Assembly: GCA_023247155.1 (NCBI GenBank)
Contig: JAHFGZ010000018.1
Span: forward strand, 1 to 17,684
Length of the DNA: 17,684 nt
Direction: 5' to 3'
Source of the DNA: Candidatus Omnitrophota bacterium
GTDB taxonomy: Bacteria; Omnitrophota; Gorgyraeia; Aquiviventales; Aquiviventaceae
Shown: positions 12,438 to 17,684 of the stretch, in pieces
Layout: each line of letters begins with the position of its first letter
Position numbering within the stretch: the first letter of the stretch is position 1
Notes under the pieces: generated by a model
What the model was told of the DNA's origin: nothing
Databases searched by the model: none
The model's input: only the letters and a program-made list of their open reading frames with translations
Position numbers and translations under genes: made by a program

Positions 12438-15251
12438 TCACACCCACCCCTGCCACCAGTAATAGAGGATCCCGAGGTACTCATGGAGGATCCCGTGAAT
12501 CTGCTCAAGGCTCGCCCCGCGCGTGTGGGCGAAGAACCGGCTCTCGGGGACCGGCGAGGGCACCACGCGGATCTGCGGGGCGGCCCTGCGCCAGCTCAGC
12601 AGGGCGCGGCGCATGTGGTACGGGGCGCTCACGAGGAGCGCGGACCCCCACCCGTGCGCGTGGAGGATGTCCGCCGTGAACACGACGTTCTCGTGGGTGT
12701 TGGTGGCCCGCTGCTCCAGGACGATCGCGGATGCCGGGACGCCCTCCGCCACCGCCAGCTCGCGCATCACCTCGGCCTCCGGGAAGACAAACGTGTAGCC
12801 GGAGGAAAAGATGAGGTGCGGGGCTCTCCCCTCCTGGTAGAGTTCGACCGCTTGCTTCACGCGTTCCTGGTAGCCGCCCCCGGCCTTCCCCGACTCCCCC
12901 ACGCCTCCCGCGAACACGACGATCGCGTCGGCGGAGGCGGGCGGGGCGGTCACCCGCAGCGGCTCGGCGAGCCACCAGATCACGGGGCTCTGGAACAGGA
13001 GCAGGTACGTGGCGGCGAGTCCCATGGTCAGCCGGACCACCCGGCGCCGCGCGCGCCGGTAGATGCGGCGCAGCGACTCCTGCCAGCGCTCCCCCGCCAC
13101 GTGGCGGGCCGCCAGGGCCCGCTCGATCAGCGAGGACATCTCGGCGATCCGGGTCCGCCAGCCGTTCTGCCGGGATACTTCGATGCGCTGCCTGACACGC
13201 TCGGGAGCATTGTCTGCCATGGCCGCACGGAGGGCCATGGCGAACTCGTCCGCATCCCGCGCCACCGCCACGATGTCGCCGTGCCGCTCGTTGAAGCGCC
13301 GGATCTCCGGCAGCGGCGTGGCGACGACGGGGATGCCCATGGCCAGATACTCGTTGAGCTTCGTCGGGTAGACGTGAGCGGTGTAGTCGGTCAGATGGTA
13401 GGGCACGATCCCCGCGTCAAACCCCTTCGCGTAGCGGGGTAGCTCATCGTGGGGCCGCGCGCCCAAGAGGCGCACGTTCGGGCACCGGCGGAGCCGGGCG
13501 AGGTCTGTCTGCGCCGGCCCGATCAGGGCGAAGGTGGTCTGGGGCATCCGGCCCGCGACCTCCGCGACCAGCTCCTGGTCGACCCATCGGTGCAGCCCGC
13601 CCACATAGCCGACCACCGGATGCGCCAGGGCGCGCATCTCCTCGGGGACGTTGCCGGCGCAGGTGCGCACGTCATCGAACGCTTCGAAGTCCACCCCGAA
13701 GGGGAAGAAGTGGACCTGGTCATTGAGGGGCGCGGCGCTCTGCCGGAGCTTCTCCGAGGTCACGAACACCAGGTCCGCGGTGCGGAACAGCTCGGCCTCA
13801 CTCCGGGCGATCCGCTTCGCGGCCGACGAGCTGGATGCGAGGTCATCGATGCAGTAGTAGATGGTCAGCTCCGGATCCACTTCCCGGATCACATCCAGCG
13901 TGAGCGGCGTGGGAAGGAACGTCCAGAGGATCGGCCGGCGGAACCCCGTCGCGTGCATCCACCGCTGCAGCGCCCGCAGGAGCAGCCAGCGATTGATCCA
14001 TCGGGCGATGGGCGAGTACGGGAACGGCAGGAGGAGCGGCGAGTACACGAAGAGGCGCTCCCGTTCCTGGCGGAACCCCTTCGTGCCGCGGACCCAGTTG
14101 ACCAGCCGGCGCTTCAAGCGCGGCAGGTCGCGCAGCCGCGGGGCGCGCACGCCCGTGTTCTCGACGAACAGGACGCGGTTGCCCTGCCCCGCCAGCGCGG
14201 CCATGATCTCCTGGTGCCCTTGCCAGATGAAGTCCCAGTCGATGGAGGAGAGACAGAGGATGTCCTTCCCGCTCAGCGCGGCCGGCTGGCCCCGTGAGAT
14301 GACGCCGCTCGACGACGCGGAGGCGGCTACCTCACGGGGCGGCTGCGCCGCGGAGGGTGCGCCGTCCAGTCCCGCCACGTACTCCTGCACCGTCAAGAAG
14401 CGGACGTCGGACGGGGAGGCCATCTCTCGGAAGAGGGCGACGAGATCCCGCCGCACCAGGCACCAGTCATGCTCCAGCAGCGCATGGCGGAATTGGAATC
14501 CGTGCGTCCGGGACGGCAGAAAATCGCTCCACGCGAGGGGCCGGCGCGGTTCGACCCCGCGGTCTGCGTTCAGATCCTCGGCGTGGAACATGAAGACGAC
14601 CGGCTTGCCGGTCAGCCTCGATTCCAGATGGAGCGCGCGGAAGAACGCCCGCATCGCCGGCAGGCCGCAGAGCCGCTCGGTGTTGGACAAAAACGGCAGC
14701 CCCCACGCCGAGACCGGGATCTCCCAGAGCGCCATGGTGCCGCGCCGGAACGGGTCGCGCCGGTCGGGGTGGTACGGGCGTCTGGGCGCCAGCAGCGGTC
14801 GCAGGTCGTAGACGTCCGAGCCGAACAGCCCCAGCCGCTGCGCCGTGACCGAGACATCGGCGCGGTAGCCCAGGTCCTCAAGCGCGCCAATCGTCCCGCC
14901 GGACAACTTGAACACCGGCGCCCGGAAGCTGACCGGCGGTGCGCCGAGCAACCGGCCGAGGCGGTCCGTCGCCTCCGCCAGAAACTGGCGCTGCGTCGCC
15001 GCGGGAAGCACGCCGTAATTTTCCGCCGGGACGTGCGTCAACCCGTGGCAGCCGATCTCGTGGCCGTCCTGCCGAAGCGCCTCGACCTGGTCCTGCAGCT
15101 CCTCCGCGGACTGGGCGGGAAAGAAGAACGTGCAGCGCAGCCCCAGCCCCGAGAGGATCCGACGGGCCGCGACGAGATCCTCCCGCACCGGCCCGGGACC
15201 AGCCATGTGGGTGTGGATGTCGCACGTGAGGAGAACCGGAACGACCGTCAT
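12438..15251 (-). CDS. Three-domain fusion: polysaccharide deacetylase, GT4-like glycosyltransferase, DUF218 (YdcF/SanA)
   Basis: One open frame of 937 residues. Residues 1-295 form a polysaccharide-deacetylase-type domain: LLTCDIHTH (7-15), TFFFPAQSAEEL (41-52), HEIGCHGLTH with His69 and His73 (64-73), and SFRAPVFKL (108-116). After an Ala/Ser/Pro linker (298-328), residues 329-715 form a GT-B glycosyltransferase: CLSSIDWDFIWQGHQ (333-347), FPFGVDFEAF (516-525), VGYVGGLH (547-554), and YPTKLNEYLAMGIPVVATP at 628-646 replacing the classical E-x7-E. An Arg-rich stretch (728-740) precedes one membrane helix (741-761). Residues 773-937 are a DUF218 domain with DAIVVFAGG, NTHEN (851-855) and SAPYHMRRA (875-883). 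The positive-inside pattern puts the enzymes in the cytoplasm and DUF218 in the periplasm. The ATG at 15251 forms ATGA with the upstream stop. The combined role is unknown; an undecaprenyl-linked sugar is a plausible substrate. Confidence 0.9.
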   Translation of the reverse strand: MTVVPVLLTCDIHTHMAGPGPVREDLVAARRILSGLGLRCTFFFPAQSAEELQDQVEALRQDGHEIGCHGLTHVPAENYGVLPAATQRQFLAEATDRLGRLLGAPPVSFRAPVFKLSGGTIGALEDLGYRADVSVTAQRLGLFGSDVYDLRPLLAPRRPYHPDRRDPFRRGTMALWEIPVSAWGLPFLSNTERLCGLPAMRAFFRALHLESRLTGKPVVFMFHAEDLNADRGVEPRRPLAWSDFLPSRTHGFQFRHALLEHDWCLVRRDLVALFREMASPSDVRFLTVQEYVAGLDGAPSAAQPPREVAASASSSGVISRGQPAALSGKDILCLSSIDWDFIWQGHQEIMAALAGQGNRVLFVENTGVRAPRLRDLPRLKRRLVNWVRGTKGFRQERERLFVYSPLLLPFPYSPIARWINRWLLLRALQRWMHATGFRRPILWTFLPTPLTLDVIREVDPELTIYYCIDDLASSSSAAKRIARSEAELFRTADLVFVTSEKLRQSAAPLNDQVHFFPFGVDFEAFDDVRTCAGNVPEEMRALAHPVVGYVGGLHRWVDQELVAEVAGRMPQTTFALIGPAQTDLARLRRCPNVRLLGARPHDELPRYAKGFDAGIVPYHLTDYTAHVYPTKLNEYLAMGIPVVATPLPEIRRFNERHGDIVAVARDADEFAMALRAAMADNAPERVRQRIEVSRQNGWRTRIAEMSSLIERALAARHVAGERWQESLRRIYRRARRRVVRLTMGLAATYLLLFQSPVIWWLAEPLRVTAPPASADAIVVFAGGVGESGKAGGGYQERVKQAVELYQEGRAPHLIFSSGYTFVFPEAEVMRELAVAEGVPASAIVLEQRATNTHENVVFTADILHAHGWGSALLVSAPYHMRRALLSWRRAAPQIRVVPSPVPESRFFAHTRGASLEQIHGILHEYLGILYYWWQGWV

Positions 15252-15994
15252 CGCTTCGTTGCGGCCACCATGATAATGCCGGCCAGCCGCCGGAGCAGCG
15301 GCAACCGCTCCCCGATCCAATCCGCCCCCGCGAAGAGGGGGAGGAGCGGCTCCGGCGCCACCGTCGGCGTGAACAACAGGTGCTGCACCCGCACGCCGCG
15401 CAGCCCGGCCTCCTCCACGAGCCGCTTCACGGCCCCGGCGCTGAACCAGTGGTCGCACGGATGCCGTTCACTGCCCAGCCACGGCTTGAGGTAGAACCAG
15501 GGGCACCATCGATTCGGGAAGTCCATCACCGCCGTCCCGCCGGGCCGCAGCACGCGGCGGATCTCCGCCAGCGCCCTGGGGAGGTCCGCGACGTAGCGGA
15601 GCGTCGACAACGACATCACGCCGTCGAACCGGCCGTCCGGAAACTGCCCCAGGTCCTCGGCATCGCCTGAGAGGAAGGTCACCCCGCTCACACCGGACGC
15701 CTCGGCCCGCCGGCGCGCCACCTCCACGGAGGCCGGCGAGAGGTCCATGCCCCAGACCGCATAGCCGTGCCGCGCCAGCGGGATGGTGAACTGGCCGACC
15801 GAACAGCCGATCTCCAAGAGCTCGGCGCCGCCGGGGAAGCGGCCCATGGCGAGCGCCGCCGCCAGCTTGCGGCCGCGGAAATACCGCTTCGCGCGGGTCA
15901 GAGGCTCAAAGACGCCGGCGCCGCTCAGCTCAGCCGCCGCCATCCCGTCGTAGCGCGCCTGGACGTCCGCCTTTGCCGCCTGGTCAATGCTCAT
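15248..15994 (-). CDS. Class I SAM-dependent methyltransferase
   Basis: A 248-residue cytoplasmic methyltransferase of the Methyltransf_11/25 type. The SAM-binding motif I reads LLEIGCSVGQFT at 59-70, followed by GMDLSPASVEVARRRAE (82-98), FLSGDAEDL (107-115), FDGVMSLSTLRYV (123-135) and EIRRVLRPGGTAVMDF (144-159), the ordered motifs of the fold. The C-terminal part has a WF(S/T)-like DHWFSAGAVKRLVEEAG stretch (181-197), seen in many small-molecule and sugar methyltransferases. The frame stays open for 122 codons upstream, but that region is the other neighbour in another frame. The ATG at 15994 has an AGGAG ribosome binding site six bases away, the best in the window, and overlaps the upstream gene by 11 nt. 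The substrate is unknown; O-methylation of a polymer sugar fits the locus. It is not obviously a duplicate of the methyltransferase next to it. Confidence 0.88.
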   Translation of the reverse strand: MSIDQAAKADVQARYDGMAAAELSGAGVFEPLTRAKRYFRGRKLAAALAMGRFPGGAELLEIGCSVGQFTIPLARHGYAVWGMDLSPASVEVARRRAEASGVSGVTFLSGDAEDLGQFPDGRFDGVMSLSTLRYVADLPRALAEIRRVLRPGGTAVMDFPNRWCPWFYLKPWLGSERHPCDHWFSAGAVKRLVEEAGLRGVRVQHLLFTPTVAPEPLLPLFAGADWIGERLPLLRRLAGIIMVAATKR

Positions 15995-16892
15995 CCGATT
16001 CTCCTGTCGCGACAAGCACGGCCTCCTCCCGCCGCGGTTTGCGCCCGACCACCATCCATCCCCGGTCCTGCGCGATCCGCACTCCATGGACGCCCGCCCT
16101 GTCGAACAGGGCGAGCGCCCCGGCCCGGCTATACCGGTGCTCAATGGGGGTGGCAAACCGGTCATAGAGATCGCCCCAGAGGCTCCACAGACCCTCCGCG
16201 TGGCGGAACGGCATGGCCTCGGCCAGCCGCGCGGCGCCCGGGAACCGCCGCGCGAGGCGGGCGGGCAACGCGCAGGCCAGGAACGCGATCGGCGCCGCCG
16301 CGCGGCAGAGGAGTTCCAGCAGCGGCGGCGGCATGCGCGTGGTGATTGGCCGCAGGCCATTCACCAGCCCCAGCAGGGATCGCCACGCCACCCCGCGGTC
16401 GCTGAAATCCTCATAGAGGTATGCCACCACCGGCGCCCCGGGCTTGAGCACCCGGACCAGCTCTCGCAGCCCCTCCGCCGGCTCGGGCAGATGGTGCAGC
16501 ACGCCGTAGCTGTAGATGAAATCGAATGTCCCATCGGCAAAGGGCAGCCGCCGGAGGTCGCCTTGGACGACGGCGGCCGAGGAGACCCCGCGCGTGCGCC
16601 GGGCGCTTGCCCGGCAGCCCCATTCGCTCAGCTCCACGCCGACGACCGCAAGCCCCGGCTGCCCGGCGTGGCGGGCCAGGTCGATGCCCTCCCCGCACCC
16701 GGCGTCGAGCACGAGCCCTTCGAGGGGCGACAGCGAGAGCCGCTGGCGCATCCGATCAAAATGGTAGGCCGGCCCGACGGGGCGATCCAGCGAGCGCCGC
16801 CAGAGATACCCGTATCGCGCGGCGGTCCTCGCCTGCAGGCGGTCACGGCTCGGGTCCGCCTCCAGCAGCCGGGGGACACCCTCCTCGCTCAT
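15984..16892 (-). CDS. Class I SAM-dependent methyltransferase
   Basis: A 302-residue methyltransferase. Motif I is VLDAGCGEGIDLARH (61-75), then VVGVELSE (83-90), VVQGDLRRLPFADGTFD (108-124), IYSYGVLHHLPEP (126-138) and ELVRVLKPGAPVVAYLY (144-160), a standard Methyltransf_11 order. Residues about 165-222 hold a moderately hydrophobic insert (LLELLCRAAAPIAFLACALP) that could associate with the membrane or form part of the substrate site. The N-terminal TAARYGYLWRR segment (23-33) resembles those of methyltransferases in O-antigen and EPS clusters. The ATG at 16892 overlaps the upstream stop as ATGA, the same arrangement as at four other junctions; an ATG four codons earlier (16904) is the alternative. 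It lies directly between a GT2 gene and another methyltransferase gene, so sugar methylation of the repeat unit is likely, but the position and substrate are not readable. Confidence 0.87.
   Translation of the reverse strand: MSEEGVPRLLEADPSRDRLQARTAARYGYLWRRSLDRPVGPAYHFDRMRQRLSLSPLEGLVLDAGCGEGIDLARHAGQPGLAVVGVELSEWGCRASARRTRGVSSAAVVQGDLRRLPFADGTFDFIYSYGVLHHLPEPAEGLRELVRVLKPGAPVVAYLYEDFSDRGVAWRSLLGLVNGLRPITTRMPPPLLELLCRAAAPIAFLACALPARLARRFPGAARLAEAMPFRHAEGLWSLWGDLYDRFATPIEHRYSRAGALALFDRAGVHGVRIAQDRGWMVVGRKPRREEAVLVATGESDEH
16001..16005 (-). promoter_or_regulatory. Ribosome binding site of the 248-residue methyltransferase gene
   Basis: The coding strand carries AGGAG six bases before the ATG at 15994, within the end of the upstream methyltransferase gene. 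It decides the start against the much longer upstream open frame and is the clearest Shine-Dalgarno match I found here. Confidence 0.65.
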
Positions 16893-17684
16893 CCGGGCCG
16901 GCATCCGTTCCGCAGCGGGTGCTCCGCGTCCGCGTGCCCGGCCAGCACCTCGCCGGGATGGCGCGCGGCGTGCCACCAGCCGGCGAGATTCCCGCGCGCC
17001 CGGCGCAGCAGCCGCCGGTCCCGCTCCACAAGGCCCAAGCTGATGTTGACCAGCACCTGTCCCACCAGCGCCCAGCAGCACCGCGCCAGCGACAGCTCCG
17101 GATGCTTGCTCACAAAATGCAGGCGGTTCACCACCTGCCATCGCCCGAAGACCTCGTCATCCCGGCGGCGGCCGGGATCGGGGATCTCCCGCACGACCGC
17201 CGGCGCCACCGCCATCAGCCGGAAGCGCCGGCCCGCCCGGAAACTGAAGTCCACGTCAGACAGATGCGGGCGCTCGGCGAACCACTCGTCAATCCGCCAG
17301 GTCTCCCAGACCTGCCGGCGCCACACCGTGGCGCCGCTGTTCAGCCAGCGCACCGCCTGCGTGTCCAGGACCTTGCCGATCTGCGTCTGATAGCCGGACC
17401 GCAGCACCACGCCCGGCCGCATGCCGTCCATCCCGAAGAGCGCTTTCAGCCGCACCGCGCGCGGGGGGGCGTCGTGGTTCACGATATTGAAGACCGCGCC
17501 GCCCACGTCCGAGGGCGCCGTCTCCCAAAACGCCAGCATGGCCGAAAGCGCCTCCGGCTCCAAGACCATATCGTCATCCACGAAGGCGATCAGGTCGCAA
17601 CACGGCTCCACGTCGTTCACCGCCAGGTTCTGCTGCCGAACCCCAGACGGGGGCAAGATGCGCCGGTACACGATCGGCAGGTCG
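16889..17684 (-). CDS. GT2 family glycosyltransferase (partial, 5' end outside window)
   Basis: The last 264 residues of a GT2 (GT-A) glycosyltransferase whose frame stays open through the window edge. A GTG at 17671 could be mistaken for a start, but the residues before it (DLPIV) continue the domain and the usual N-terminal SVVIP-type strand is missing, so the gene begins further upstream. Visible motifs are GVRQQNLAVNDV, the equivalent of the common R-N-x-G helix, then LIAFVDDDMVLEP with the Asp-rich metal site. LNSGATVWRRQVWE, SDVDFSFRAGRRF and a final basic, partly hydrophobic C-terminal region follow. Proteins with the VDDDM variant and a following acidic ED/SD motif commonly transfer rhamnose or related sugars, but the donor cannot be assigned. 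Its stop overlaps the methyltransferase start as ATGA, so it belongs to the same operon. Confidence 0.85.
   Translation of the reverse strand, partial: DLPIVYRRILPPSGVRQQNLAVNDVEPCCDLIAFVDDDMVLEPEALSAMLAFWETAPSDVGGAVFNIVNHDAPPRAVRLKALFGMDGMRPGVVLRSGYQTQIGKVLDTQAVRWLNSGATVWRRQVWETWRIDEWFAERPHLSDVDFSFRAGRRFRLMAVAPAVVREIPDPGRRRDDEVFGRWQVVNRLHFVSKHPELSLARCCWALVGQVLVNISLGLVERDRRLLRRARGNLAGWWHAARHPGEVLAGHADAEHPLRNGCRPG

Noticed and set aside
15252..15458. Upstream extension of the three-domain protein by 69 codons
   Set aside because: The extension is low-complexity sequence inside the neighbouring methyltransferase gene. The ATG at 15251 forms an ATGA junction and starts directly at the deacetylase-like fold.
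15987..17390. Plus-strand open frame of about 467 codons opposite the methyltransferase and GT2 genes
   Set aside because: Antisense to recognised genes, compositionally biased, no family motif and no plausible ribosome binding site.
17669..17671. GTG as the start of the rightmost glycosyltransferase
   Set aside because: The frame stays open upstream with domain-like residues to the window edge, and the N-terminal strand of GT2 enzymes is missing, so the codon is an internal valine.
1..17684. CRISPR arrays, tRNA or rRNA genes, insertion sequences, attachment sites
   Set aside because: No spaced direct repeats, cloverleaf-like sequence, transposase motif or terminal inverted repeats were recognised, and almost every base is inside a supported coding gene.

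Overview
The window is one uninterrupted, unidirectional polysaccharide biosynthesis locus. All fourteen genes I can support lie on the minus strand and are read from high to low coordinates. Both edges cut through genes: a glycosyltransferase lacking its start at 17684, and only the first codons of another glycosyltransferase at position 29. Nine of the thirteen junctions overlap (five by an ATGA, two by a single base, others by 10 to 22 nt). The remaining four have gaps of only 10 to 40 nt, so there is no intergenic region and I see no internal promoter or terminator. The organism is a high-GC bacterium, and single lines reach 80 percent GC or more. Wzy/WaaL-type proteins, an AlgI/AlgJ-like pair and a SanA/YdcF domain suggest a Gram-negative-type envelope. 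High-GC uncultivated phyla such as Methylomirabilota/Rokubacteria are possible, but the sequence alone does not decide this.

Region by region, in transcription order: (1) 15.2-17.7 kb holds a GT2 glycosyltransferase and two class I SAM methyltransferases. (2) 10.8-15.25 kb holds a 937-residue protein that joins a polysaccharide-deacetylase domain, a GT4-like glycosyltransferase and, beyond one membrane helix, a DUF218 (YdcF/SanA) domain. It is followed by a formyltransferase-fold protein and a free-standing CE4 deacetylase. (3) 8.2-10.8 kb holds an AlgJ/AlgX-like SGNH protein and an AlgI-like MBOAT acyltransferase, in DNA visibly less GC-rich than its surroundings. (4) 0-8.2 kb holds a GT2-methyltransferase fusion, a Wzy_C membrane protein, a GT4 glycosyltransferase, an extended-SDR sugar-nucleotide epimerase/dehydratase, a WecA-like initiating transferase fused to a CapD/FlaA1 N-terminal module, a second Wzy_C membrane protein, and the beginning of a further GT2.

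Together the genes fit a Wzx/Wzy-type exopolysaccharide or O-antigen pathway. The WecA-like protein would load the first sugar phosphate on undecaprenyl phosphate. The SDR enzyme supplies a nucleotide sugar and the glycosyltransferases extend the repeat unit. Methyl-, formyl-, deacetylase and acyltransferase functions decorate it, and the two Wzy_C proteins polymerise and/or ligate it. No flippase (Wzx), chain-length regulator or outer-membrane export protein is visible and these presumably lie outside. The most unusual features are the three multidomain fusions and the dense set of amino-sugar-modifying functions. The large plus-strand reading frames are antisense shadows of these genes.
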